This document shows positions 38,775-50,600 of a stretch of 64,000 nucleotides of DNA, piece by piece (the stretch's first letter is position 1; each line of letters starts with the position of its first letter). This DNA is from Polyporus tsugae (Eukaryota; Basidiomycota; Agaricomycetes; Polyporales; Polyporaceae): the NCBI GenBank assembly GCA_024305745.1, contig JAHRBS010000012.1, positions 2,609,001-2,673,000 on the forward strand. Reading direction: 5' to 3'. The position numbers and the translations under genes were made by a program. Under the pieces are notes generated by a model, which was given only the letters and a program-made list of their open reading frames with translations, made no database searches and was not told where the DNA came from.

Positions 38775-39815
38775 ATGAATCCGAACTCCCTGACACTTAC
38801 GGAGACCGCGGTGAGCCGGTGACTTTTTTGGGAGCGAGGAAATTACTGTCTGACAGCCGATTTTTGCAGCTGCTCTTCAAGTTCCAGCTTCCCCCGTACA
38901 GCCGGATTGTCTCCCCCTCGACGAGAACATTCATCAAGCATCCAGATGGAGTATGGTGGAACAACGCGAACAACACCAGCACTGGTCTTGCCCTTCAGGT
39001 AAATTTGCATTCCTGCATAGATGGTGTAAAGGAGTCTAATCAGGACATTAATCCAGCCCGGCCACCGCATTTCCGCCGGAAGTCGAGCATACTTCCCGAA
39101 CGAAGAACCACCAGACCATGTTAAGCATCAAGACGGCAACTGGCTGAACGCCCGACCAACGTGAGTAAGTCGACCATTCATACTCTCTGCCGTCACCAAT
39201 GTTCTCTTTAGGCGGCCGGACAACCCGTGGCAGGTCCCTCTACTCCACCTCTGCAAATCCTTCCCCAGACGGCGTACAGTAGGGGAGCGGCACCTGTAGA
39301 CGACAGCCTCGTCCTGTTCAACGTCCCCATGTCCGCCGCGGACAGAGGCCATGTTCCGGACGCCACTGGCAACGCGTTCACCGGCGAGTTGGCGGTGCAG
39401 GAGAAAGCCTCCATCCGCTTCGGGGTAAGTACTATAGGGTGAGGGGAGGCGTCGTGACCGACGAGGCAAACAACTCATCCCGGAAATGCACAGCTCTCAT
39501 ACGCGGAGTCGAGTGGATACAGACCGAGACAACACAACCTCCAACGGGCCAGCGTCCCCATCATGCGCGGTCAACTGGCCATGGTCATCGCGGAGGAGGT
39601 CAGGCTGGTGATGGTAAGTCCTGCGTGCTGCCAGTGTGTTCTCCAACTTAATGCCCGTGCTCAGACAGCTGGTGCAGGACGCACTCGAAGAGATCAACAG
39701 GCCACTCACATTTCCCAACGGTCGACGGGTCGAGTTCGAGGACCTAGTCCTGGTAGACATCAGGCGCGTGTCTCGAGGGAGTCTGCAGCCCACCCTCGCG
39801 GGTCGCGGCGCCTAA
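38775..39815 (+). CDS. unrecognised multicopy family, copy C (complete)
   Basis: Six exons (38775-38810, 38870-38998, 39057-39160, 39280-39424, 39494-39613, 39669-39815) join in frame to 226 aa. The protein starts MNPNSLTLTETALLFKFQLP and includes RTFIKHPDGVWWNNANNTST, GHRISAGSRAYFPNEEPPDH, LVLFNVPMSAADRGHV, MRGQLAMVIAEEVRLVM and VEFEDLVLVDIRRVSRGSLQ. The last three blocks correspond to exons a, b and c of copies A and B, and the 147-nt last exon has the same length as in copy B. It looks like a soluble protein with a helical C-terminal half. I do not recognise a domain. Exon 4 is placed by phase and by similarity of the blocks. No function is assigned. Confidence 0.55.
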
Positions 39816-40421
39816 GGAAACCGTTTCCGATATGCCACCCGTGACGATGACGGCTCGCACGACGCATACTGTACAAGCACCCTATTCTGAGTATATCGTA
39901 AGCACCTTGTAGCATTGCACGTACCTAGCTCATATAATGCCGCGGCCGGCGGACAAGTTGGGCCGCCTGTTCTCGACCTTCCCAACATGAGAGGAATTTT
40001 CTAATCAGGCCGTCCGACGCGGCTATCTGTGTTATGCTTCCCCCAGACAATCTGCGGAGCATGGCGGTGAAGTCGATGGCTAGGTGCGCTGTCGTGCAAC
40101 CATACACCATGGAGTGTTTGTATCCTTACTCACGTTTGCATGCAGCCCGGTCGTCAATATGGACGACCTTGAGGTGGTCGGATGGGACGTCACGGTATCC
40201 GGTGGTTGACTCGTCGCAAAGGGTGTCAATCTGCTTCCCACACATATGAGCGCAGGATAGTTGAACGATCCTAGATTAAGCCTGGATATCTTTGACGGAG
40301 GGGCCCGCGATCGTCCAAGCACGCATACTGCAAGATGCCACTATCCAATTTCTACGCACACATGGACAGACACAGCACAATCGTGACAATCGCGGACATG
40401 GCGGATGAAGCCATCGAGGCC
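39816..40421. other. convergent intergenic region
   Basis: This region lies between copy C and the end of the metacaspase-like gene. A plus-strand fragment, MLPPDNLRSMAVKSMARC at 40034, may be a coding relic but is too short to assign. Confidence 0.35.
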
Positions 40422-42647
40422 TCAAAACACAACCCGCGAAGCCATATTCTAGTGTAATACAAGTCAGCAAGGAGAGATGATGGACATAATGAAGGTAGCG
40501 CGTACGATCTCGTGCGAGCTCGCGAGCTGCGGCTTGTGGCTGTACCGCCTACTGATGATGCTCCGAATCGACCGCAAGAGCTCGCGGTACGATTGGTACG
40601 GGTTATGGTCTGCGGGGTAAGCGGAAAGGTAAGATGCGCAGATTCGCAGTATGGACGCCGAACACCTCCCTATAGATCTGATGAACGCCTGTCCGCAGAG
40701 ACAGTCAGATCGAACACGGATATTGGATAGACAGGACGTACGGCGCTCATGATTTCTCCGGTTGCGCCTGCATCATAAGGGTGCGAGTTCATGCATCCCG
40801 GGCCGCTCCACGATACCTGTTGATACAAGCTAGCGGTGAGTGCTGGTTCTAGAAGCTCAGGTGGTGGATACTTGCGACGTCTGCAGAGCTTGATTTGTGA
40901 CCCCGCCACTTCGACCTGACATCATTATCTCTGACTCTTCCGTCCGAAGAGTACTGATCGCGTGTCTATCAGTATCGCAGCAGGGTACGCCTCAGAAGAC
41001 GAGGCAACGTACCGAATATGGAAGATCTGATACTCTCCGTCAACAAGTGGGGAGTAGAAAGCAGTCGAGAGGACTCACCCAGCGCCGATCCGCAATGGTA
41101 CGACTGAGCAACGTCAGGTTCACGATACTTAGTTAGAGTCAGTCACACTCACGTCAAACAGAGCCTGAGGGGGGTACGCGTGAGCAATAAGGTCCACCGA
41201 AATGCCGATAAACGTCAATCGTACCGTCAGACGGCAGCCCCGAGGCAACTTCTTGACCAACATCGTGTGCATCAACTGCTCATAGGTGACGTAGCTTCAG
41301 AAAACCTTTCTCCGCCACAACGGAGGCACACTTACGTCGTCCACAATGTACCCATTCAGCTGGTGGTCCGTGGGGAAGATCACTGCTCGAGTCCGGTAGT
41401 CAGAGAGCACCTCAAGGAACGAGCTCGTTGACCTCGGCACCCACCGTCATCGTATCCGCTGACTCCATTCCCGCTCGTGCTTCTGATCTTCCCCACATGT
41501 CCGGAGACTGTTTAATCAAAGACACCACGATGAGGACACGACGGCGAACGTACTCAAAGGATCACACTTACAGTGGAAGAACAGATGGTCACCTGGCTGT
41601 GCACCCTTGACCAGCCAGTGCATCGCGTCGATGATATTGACTTTCGTCGGATGACGGCGAGGGTCGTAATCATCTTCCGCCAGGATGCGGACATCGTCTT
41701 TCCTGTATCCATGACCTGTAGGTAGGATAACCGCATAGCGTCACCATAAGTTCCTGATGTCAGCATGGAGTCGAGACGAAACGCGACGCACGAAGGAGGA
41801 AATGTTGGACGGCCCGCGCGTTGTCCGCAGAGCCCCGGAGTTCCGACCGGCGATCCCCGAAGTAGCTCACTCCGATCTACACGTGCGGGCCCTGGTCAGG
41901 AACTCGAAGACTCGGACATGGACATGGACTGCAACGATGGAGGTACTACGTACGCAGAGTGCCCTCTTCCTCCCTGTACGCCATGGTGTGTTAAACACGT
42001 CGCTGAAGGTGACGCTTGGATTCATCATGGGAGAGATTCCGTAAGAGGAATGGCGCCGATGAAGGCCATGGCCGGAACGCGAATGGGAAAGCGAGCGTCC
42101 GCGATGGTGACCTCTGTAGCGCGGATCCTCAGCGTGTTCGAGGAAGGGGTCCTGGTTGTACCTCGAAGGAGAAATCGGGGATCTGATGTCGACGCTGCTC
42201 CGCCTGCATTTCATCAGCGCGAGCCTTGGGGACGACAGACCGAAGCAAGAGTGGCTCACGAGGAAGGAATGTACGAGACCCCGTAGTCGCTCATGACACC
42301 CACTGACATCCTGTCCGGGGACGGCACCACGCCCGCGAAGGGTGGCGTGGAATGCGCAAGAGAAGATGGCCACCAGGAGTACGCATTGCCAGCATGAATA
42401 TCCCCTGGTCCGAAACCGCTGCAAACGGGGGTCCCAATGTCACAATCTGTTGCACGACGTGAAACGAAGCAGACTTACGGAGACGTGGGCCTATATGAAA
42501 GACAAGTATGAACACGAGTGCTGGAAATCACAACGGTAGGAATACTTACGACCGAGTAGGCGTCGTAGGAGGCCATGCCCACAAAGTTTGCTGAGGATAG
42601 TATGGCACAGGGGACTGTGCGTACCTCGGACTGAAACCCCAACGCAT
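40422..42647 (-). CDS. metacaspase-like protein with catalytic Cys replaced by Tyr
   Basis: Sixteen exons join with consistent phase to 439 aa: 42550-42647, 42479-42490, 42260-42418, 41954-42203, 41792-41876, 41572-41715, 41445-41507, 41336-41382, 41225-41275, 41153-41164, 41079-41103, 41013-41026, 40879-40953, 40742-40816, 40506-40688 and 40422-40448. The N-terminal prodomain is Pro/Tyr/Gln/Ser-rich (SPVPYYPQQTLWAWPPTTPT). The peptidase C14 fold follows: KRALCIGVSYFGDRRSELRG, GYRKDDVRILAEDDYDP, GDHLFFHFSGHVGK (catalytic-type His253), GYDDVIFPTDHQLNGYIVDD, then LFDSYHCGSALDLPYS, where metacaspases have DSCHSG. Tyr309 therefore occupies the Cys position and a new Cys311 lies two residues on. 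The C-terminus (VSWSGPGC.., GATGEIMS, QSYRELLRSIRS, RRYSHKPQLASSHEI) is typical. It is probably a pseudo-protease. Confidence 0.8.
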
Positions 42648-43009
42648 ATTGACTGCCAGCAATCAAAGTATTCGTGAGTGTGTAGAGGTAGGGAGGAAGG
42701 GACGCTGAACGCTGGAACGTCGCAGGCGGGTCGGGTAAGGCCATGAGGAGGCTGACCCAGGGCTATCGTGGAGGATGACAACGTCAAATATGGTGGGTGA
42801 CAAACTGTGCAAGTCGAGGCGAACTAGAACCGCCTTCCATGTGCGAGTACACTAGAACAAAAAGTCAATCCCTCGAGCTCATACGTTAGGGGATACATGC
42901 CACGTACGGATGTATTACAGCGGGCACTGCTCTGAGTTGATCGTTAGCACCCCGCGGAGAATACGTACGGGCTAACCGCACGTAATAGGAGTCCTCGCCG
43001 TCCGGAAAG

Positions 43010-43450
43010 TCATGTCAGCATTCCAAAATGATCAATTACTCGTAGGTATCCCGCCGAGCAAGGCCATCTCAGTTCAGGTACCACCGGGAGCTCGGGGCAC
43101 GTCGACACGACGTAGTCCTTGTAGTTCCTCTCGTACTCTCGCGGGTCCCAACCCTCCTTCAGCCGGAACCAGAAACGCTGCACGAGCGCGCAAATGACCA
43201 TCCGTATCTCCTGCATCGCCGAACCCCGTCCGACGCAGTTCGATGGCCCGGAGGAGAACGGCACGAACGCGGCTTCGTTGTGGACGAGCCTGAAATCCGC
43301 CACGCCGGAAGCGAGCGGTATGGAACTTGAAGGCACTGGCAGCGCCGCTTTTTTGAGTGGGAGGCGTCCGGACGCGAGGAGCCACCGCTCGTGCCCGAAG
43401 GTGTCCGGGAAAGAGAAATTGCTCACGTCCCGATGGAGTGTAGAGTCCAC
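43010..43450 (-). pseudogene. cytochrome P450 C-terminal fragment
   Basis: One open stretch encodes the end of a P450: STLHRDVSNFSFPDTFGHER, the heme loop FVPFSSGPSNCVGRGSAMQE with the Cys ligand, and a C-terminal helix region. The ExxR helix and everything upstream are missing. The adjacent DNA at 43.45-43.58 kb leads straight into copy B of the unknown family on the other strand. It is a solitary fragment, not a functional enzyme. It differs from the P450 at 23.8 kb (FSSGPSNCVG against FGHGKHACPG), so it is not a local duplicate of that gene. Confidence 0.7.
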
Positions 43451-43577
43451 GGCCGGGGGTACGGCGGATATTGGGTGAGCATCAGGCTATAGCTGCGGGA
43501 CACCGCTCCTATCCACTTACGTCCTACGGGTTGTGTTAGCTCATCCAGCAGACCCCATACACCGGGGGCTCTACCAG

Positions 43578-44157
43578 ACCCTTCATGGACCCAAGGATTA
43601 TCCGGTTCAACATACCCATGTCGTCGGCGAAACTGGGCGACTTTCACGGAGCAGACAAACCGGCATTCCCTGACATCGTCCGAAAGCCGATCGAGGAGAA
43701 GATCAGCGTCGGCGTGAGCTTCGAGATAAAGGGTACCGTACGTACTCGCAGTCGTTCCACATGGGGCTACATATTGATCTCAAATTGCATTAGGATGAGA
43801 AGTTGATGTTGTTGTCTGAGGTCAACGCCGCAGTCACGAAGGGCCATCTCGCGAAAGAAATCGCGCTGGAGGTGGAGAAGACCCTTGTGAGTGACGCTGC
43901 CGTGCACCGCGAAGGCATTCGAAGGGTTTCTGCGTGACGTCTAATGACATGTTCCCTGGGGTACTCCGAACATGGTTCTCCTTGTCGTTTTGCATGGGAT
44001 GTTCCGCCAGGAGGTGGTTTGTGAAGACCTCTTCTTGGCCGACCTGGTTCAGAGGTCCAAGGGAGCTTTCCAAGCGTACATCGCGATCCGAGTCCGTCCT
44101 TCGGCGGAGGACTCCGAGTCGTCGTATTGTATTTCTGAGCGACTGGCGGAGTGTTGA
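43578..44157 (+). CDS. unrecognised multicopy family, copy B (C-terminal three exons)
   Basis: Exons 43578-43737, 43794-43886 and 44011-44157 are in phase and match copies A and C. They contain RIIRFNIPMSSAKLGDFHGA, KPAFPDIVRKPIEEKISVGV, VTKGHLAKEIALEVEKTL and VVCEDLFLADLVQRSKGAFQ. No upstream exons resembling the first three of copy C are found; a P450 fragment on the opposite strand lies there instead. Copy B is therefore probably truncated by rearrangement, or starts at the internal ATG at 43588. The family itself is not recognised. Confidence 0.5.
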
Positions 44158-44655
44158 TTACCTCAGTGTCTGTCTTGACATGGTGCTATTTCGGGGTTTG
44201 GATTGTACTCTTGTAATTACATTGGCTGATTGTGCAACCTCGCACGTTGTCACGGCTGCTTCACTGGCAGTGGCACGACCTCCGAGCAGTGTTATATCGT
44301 GCAACCTTGCTAAAACCCGGTTAGGTGAGACGATGTTTTGTCAGCCACTCACCGTTACTGTATCTAAGTTGAACGTCGACGTCCTCAAGATCGTCGTCGA
44401 ATGAGTCCTCCAAGTCGGAAAGTTGGGAAGAGCAAAACAAGCGCTCAAGGGAATAGACGCACGTGACTGACCGGTAACGCCGAGTCGCGCGGAAAGGTGG
44501 GGTTGGAGGACAATGACTCCTTGATACTCGACTACGACAACCACGACCATACCCTTTGACAAAACCCACAGCGCGATGCAGGCTTGAGCTGCCGAGGTCC
44601 CCTGGGCCCTCCCCTCTCAAGCATTCACACGTCCACTCGCTCAGCGATCTCGACA
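44158..44655. other. intergenic, GCN2 promoter region
   Basis: About 500 bp upstream of GCN2 with no coding support. It should contain the GCN2 promoter. No obvious TATA box was found. Confidence 0.4.
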
Positions 44656-47600
44656 ATGGATCTCCAAGTCGAAGATCAGCAGCAGCAGGAAATCATCGTC
44701 TTAAAGGTGAGCCTCTCGTCACAGTCATTTGCGTCTACCCGTCTGACTCCCAGTTAGAGTATCTACGAACACGACTTCATTGATGTCCCTCCCCCAAAGG
44801 CGTGGAAGGTGTGTCGAGGTCGCGCGGAGGTGCCCCGCACAAACGCTGACGGCGAGATCCCCCACTCAGGCCGCGCCCCGATTACCCGAATTCAAAATTC
44901 GAGTCACTTATCCAAACCCTGAATATGCAGAGAAGATATATTTCTATCTACACACCAAGTGAGTGTTTCTCCTCCGCCATTGAGATGTATGCCGGAACCC
45001 CAGAGCTTCAGCCACCTCCACATGATAATCCTTCTGGCAAAATAAGCGCCCAACCCATTTCGCGAAGAGAATCACTTCGCGTCAATCGAGTTCGGAAATG
45101 CTGAGGTGTGCGCATGAGAGCATCAAGCACTCGTATGATATGTGGGCGAAAATCCAAGGCTGCGTCCAGACTCCATAAACCCCAGATCTCCGACGCTTGA
45201 CCCACCCTTTATCCTTCTCCCATCGCGTCGATACAAATGCCTCGATGTTCGAAACGCACACCCTTCACCGACCCTAACTCCGCTGACAGGTTACCCAAGA
45301 CTTACCCTAACAATGCCCCACCTATCTTCACCGTACAACATCCTATAGTTGGTCTCCGACTCGATGAGGTGTCCAAGTTAACCCATGCCATTCATAATGA
45401 AGCTCAACGCAAGAAGGGAGAAGAGATGGTTTTTCAGGTTAGTCAACAAGTAATTGTGGGGGTTTAACGTCGTTGAGCTACTCGGTAGACCGTGTGCTTC
45501 GCAAAGGAGTGGATGGAGGCGAATGTCAAGCCGCCCGTCGAGGTTTCTGGCTCGTTAGCCACCGAGATGACTAGGCGTGCGGTAGAGGAAGAACGTGTAC
45601 GTTTTTGAGCTGTCAGGACGACTGCAATCGTGCCCACTAATTCTATTTCAGGCAAGGCGACAGCGTGAGGAAGAGGAGGCTGCACGCAAGAAGCGTCACG
45701 ATGCTGAGTACGCGGAGAAGTTGAATGAGGAGATCCGCGAGGACGTCCAAAGACAACAGATCGAGCGCGAACGTTTCCAGCAGGCTCGCAAACGTGCAAT
45801 GTCGGATGCAACGGAGGTCCCTTGGTCCGAAGACGCTACTCTGACCGAGTCATTCGACTTTGAGATTAAGTGGCAGGGACAGTCTTTCCGTCGAGTTCGC
45901 TTGTTCCATCCTCGACAAGGTGCGTTAGAGTGATATGGTAGTTCTCCGATCGTTTCTCACCTGTCGGCCAGAGTGTCTTGGAACGATCTACCAAGCTGAT
46001 CCCATCTGCGAGGAGCCGTTGACTTCTCTACCCCTGGAACTCCTCTCCATCACATTCGTCTCGCACTACTACACCACGACACAAGGTATGATTTTCCTGT
46101 AACGCTTTTTGCAGCTCTCTGACACGGCGTAGGCCGGAAGAAGCTCAAGCAGGTTGAGACTGAGCTCCAGCGTCTTGTCACCATCCGCCACCAGAACTTG
46201 CTCGCAACCCTCGCTGCGAAGCTGACGACGCCGAGTGCCAATTCTTCACCTCGCCTCATCATTCTCATGGAGAAGGGACCATCGATGACACTACACGATT
46301 TGCTTGAGGATTCCGATGGCCTTCGTGAGGAGCGTGCTACGGTCAGTAGCTTTCATGACAAAGTTGGTCCTTGGTGTGCGAACTGAGTCTTGTCGTAGGA
46401 ATACCTTACGCAGATTCTGTCCGCCCTCCATCTCGTGCACTACAACGATATCGTGCATAGAGGTTAGTCCTCCACTCTCATCGGCATAGGCACAAGGTTT
46501 CATCAACCGCCCAGGCCTCAACCTCAGATGCGTCAGTCTTGCTCCGCGCGAAGGCATGGGCACATCCAAGATCGTCAAGCTATGCAAGGTCGGATACCAC
46601 GTGCGACTCCTCGATCTGCACCGTTCCGACCCTTTCGGGTTCAACGCTGACTCCAGGGCCGACGCGGACAACACGCCCGAGGGATGGTGAGCCATGAACG
46701 TCTCCGTTACTTCTCATGCCTGACATTCATTATTATGCGTCAGGATGGCACCCGTCGAGTCAAAGCTCGACTACACTAAGGCTCGTGACATCCACTCGGC
46801 TGGCATAGTCTTGCTGCAGATGCTGCTTGGGCGGGATGTAATGGAGATGTACGACGATCCCCAAGCGGCCATACATCTGTGTGAGTCGTCCTCCAAGGTG
46901 TTCATGGATTTCCTCTAAACCTTGGTTCTTTCAGCGGCAATCTCCACTTTTCTCTCGACGAAGGCTGCCGCGATGCTGAGCCCTGCCAAGAAGGGCAGCG
47001 TGACGTGCCAAAGCCTCCTACTTGAGCTCGTCTCATCGCCTTGTCCGCCAGTGGCTAACAGCCGCACTCCGACGATCCCGTTTGCAGGTTCGAGTATGCC
47101 CTCATTTGTTTGTGTTGCTACGCGTCTGATGATGTATCCCAACCAGGTCCAAAGACCCCTCTTGCCAGCGGGTTTGCCGTCGGGTCCCCTGAGATCGACT
47201 ACTTCCGGATGCCACCTCCGACTGCGAGACATTCCAGCAGGTGGAAGGAAGACTGGGAGGAGCTGGAAATACTAGGTCGAGGTGGATACGGTCAAGTCGT
47301 CAAGGCGCGCAACAAGATCGACAACCGGATCTACGCTGGTCAGCGGCTGTATCCTCTATAAGCATGTCCATGGCTAAAACTGATGCTCCCCGACAGTCAA
47401 GAAGATCAAACTCCGGGACGTCGGGAACGACAAGATATTCCGGGAAGTCAGCGCCTTAAGTCGGCTCAACCACCGGTCCATCGTCCGGTACTACACGACC
47501 TGGGTCGAGACGTCCAACGCGCTGCCGAGCAACCTCGGCTCCGAGTCGGAGGACTCGGAACTGACGGACGAGACGAACGGTCGGACGTCGAAGCCGGGGC

Positions 47601-50600
47601 GGGGCGGCTCGAGCGACGAGGACGGGGGGTTCAACGGGCACTTCACGACGTTCGACATCAAGGACCTCGACTCGCTCAGCACGAGCCGCCACTCGACGTT
47701 CCCGAGCATCCACTTTGCGCGCTCGAACTCGCAGCAGAACGACGACGACAACGGGAGCAGCAGCGACGACGGGCTATTCGAGGCCGATGGTGAGGAGGAC
47801 GATGACGACGAGGACGATCCGTTTGGGTGGTCGGACGATGGAGGGAGGGGCAGGCCGATCCCGATGAATGGCAGCGGATTTTTGAGGAAATCGATGTCGC
47901 CGCCGGCGCCGAGGAAGATGCTGTACATCCAGATGGTGAGTGTCCTGTCAGTGTTCTAAGGTCGTGGGAACTCATTTGTCAAAGGAATTCGTCGAGCGAC
48001 AAACGTTGCGTGAGGTATGTCGAAGTTGGAGCGTGTGCTTTCGAACCCATTCGCTGACTTGACTGGTGTAGCGTATTGCGGAGGGTCTTGACGAAGACGA
48101 TGCGTGGCGATTGTTCCATCAGGTCCTGGACGCGCTCGTGCACATATCGAGCCTGGGCATAGTATGTTTTCCAGATGGCGTGACTAGGGTGTTCGGCCTA
48201 ACATTGTTGTAGTTGCATCGGGACATCAAGTTGACCAATATCTTCGTTGGTGAGTCTTCTTTTCATTGTCTTTTTTCGCGATCTCCGATGTTGACGTGTG
48301 ATATCAGATGCCAAGGGAGACTGTAAAGGTATGAAGGTGCACTTACCTCAGAAGGATCGATCGCTGAACTTCGGGTAGTCGGAGACTTCGGTCTTGCCAC
48401 GGAGAGTTTAGACGCTGTCGACCCGTCAGACAAGCCTCGCGAGATACGTAGCGACGAGGAGATAACGATGGGTACGCGAGAATCCACGAGCCAAACCTCT
48501 CGAATACTTACGTAGAAATCGCAGATGTTGGCACACGATTGTACATTGCTCCTGAGATGTCCATCCAGAGCTCTGGTCCACTCAATCTACTCAAGAAGGA
48601 TAGCAAGAAGAACAAGAGCAAGGTCGTTGCTCCTCGCACCACCGCGAAAGCCGATATGTACAGTCTGGGGGTGAGCACTGATCTCGCATGCCCAAATTGT
48701 GTCCCTCACGCGACCTCTAGATCGTGTTCTTCGAGATGAACTACTTCTTCAAGACCGACTCGGAACGCAACAAGGTTATCCCCGAGCTGAGGCATCCGTC
48801 GATTGTCTTCCCATCCGACTGGGATCCGAAGCGGAGCAGGCAACGGCAGAGTCTGTTTTAACCTACATGTTATACCGACGGCATACTGATGGTCGTTTTC
48901 AGTCATCACGATGCTTCTTCAGCATGATCCCCACAAGAGGCCGACTGCTCTACAGCTCTCGCAGAGCCCGCTCCTCCCAACCAGGGTCGAAGACGAGTAT
49001 GTCAAGGGCGCCTTGAACATGATAGGCACGCGGTTTCCTCGGTGATCTTCAACAACGTTCTGCTCTGACGGCTTCTTGCAGCGAAAGCGGACTCTCCTCA
49101 TCTGCCGGCAGTCTTATCCACGCTGTTCACCCAACCCGTGAAGCCCGTTCGGACATATTTATATGACATAGATTCCGAGCCTCCAGAGCACGCGTCCCTC
49201 AACTCACTCGTCGTAGACCACCTAGAGCAACTTTTCCATCTGCATGGTGCCATTGACACTGAGACCCCTCTGCTGATGCCAGTCACGAACCCTGTTGAGG
49301 ACGATCAGAACCGCGCCGTCTACCTCGATCGCCACGGCGAAGTTGTCACTCTCCCTCACAATGCCTTACCTCCGTTCGCTCGTACTGCTGCGCGTGCCGA
49401 GTACAAGCGCATCAAGCGATACCACATATGCGACATATACCATCCGAAGTATGTGGTTCTTCGTCCATTCGAGTGAGCAACATCTCATATTCAGTATTTT
49501 CAGCCAGCCAGCTGGACATCCGCGCGCCTCGAAGGTCGCTGTGTTCGACATCATAACCCCCGACCTAGTCACTGGGCCGAACGCTGCGGCGGCCGAAGGA
49601 ATCGCCATCATAAACAACTGTTTGGACGTCTTCGGTGACCTCTCGGAGCATTATGTCGTCCTGATTTCCCACTCGAAGAGTAGGTTGCCGGCATTTCCTC
49701 CAAATTTCCCAGTCAAGGCTGATAGTAGTTTTAGTCTTCGAAACTGCGCTCGAGCGTGTGCCTACCGATCTTAGGGCAGAGACCATCGACATGTTGACCA
49801 ACACCAAGTCATCTGCGTCCCAGAAACGCAACAGCCTGGTTGCCAAAGGTGTCTCGCGCAACATCTGTGACGAGCTGAAAGTTCTGGCTGAGACCTGTCC
49901 GTCGTTGGTTCTCATGTCTAACCGGCGACGGCGAGCTGACTATTGGTCCACAGATGACACGGTTGATGCGCTTGTGGAACGGTTGGACAAGTCCTCGCCT
50001 CTCATGCGTACCCTCCTGGATCCATATCTCAAGGACATCAGGCACACCATCCAATTCGCGGAGGCGTCAGGGGTTGTCCGGCCTATCCGCATCGATCCTT
50101 TACTGCTGGGCCATCGCAACCCATACTTCGCGAACGGCGTCTGTTTCATGGCGACCAGGAAGAACAAGCGCACTGATGTTCTCGCCGCCGGCGGACGGTA
50201 TGATCATGTTGTCAAGCGGTACACGACGCCGACAGCAAATCCCGAGCCGCGGGCGGCGTTCGCGCTCCAGATCTACCTCGAGAAGATCACTGCCACTCTA
50301 GCACCATACCAGAACCAGTTCCTCCAGTCCCAGACTGCACTGAAGGAGTTCAAGTCCTTCGGCTATTGGTGCCCGCGTCGTTGCGATGTCTACGTTGTCT
50401 CGTACCAGCCTGGGTACTTGGCTGAGCGGCTAGAGATTGCGGCGCTGTTGTGGAAGCACAACATCAGCGCGGACGTGATGTACGAGGCTGCGTTCCGGGG
50501 CGACGAGGTTGAGGATTACTTGGAGCTGTGTTCGACCGAGGGTATATTGTACGTGTTCCCGGTCCGGGTTTTTGGAAATAATGACCAAGTGATCAACACA

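Noticed and set aside
41867..42424. 185-codon single-exon frame starting MQRFRTRGYSCW
   Set aside because: Only its middle part is the real metacaspase exon. Spliced exons in another frame give a typical Pro/Tyr prodomain with correct phases.
47491..47928. Minus-strand frame within GCN2
   Set aside because: Antisense of the acidic kinase insert of GCN2, with no support of its own.
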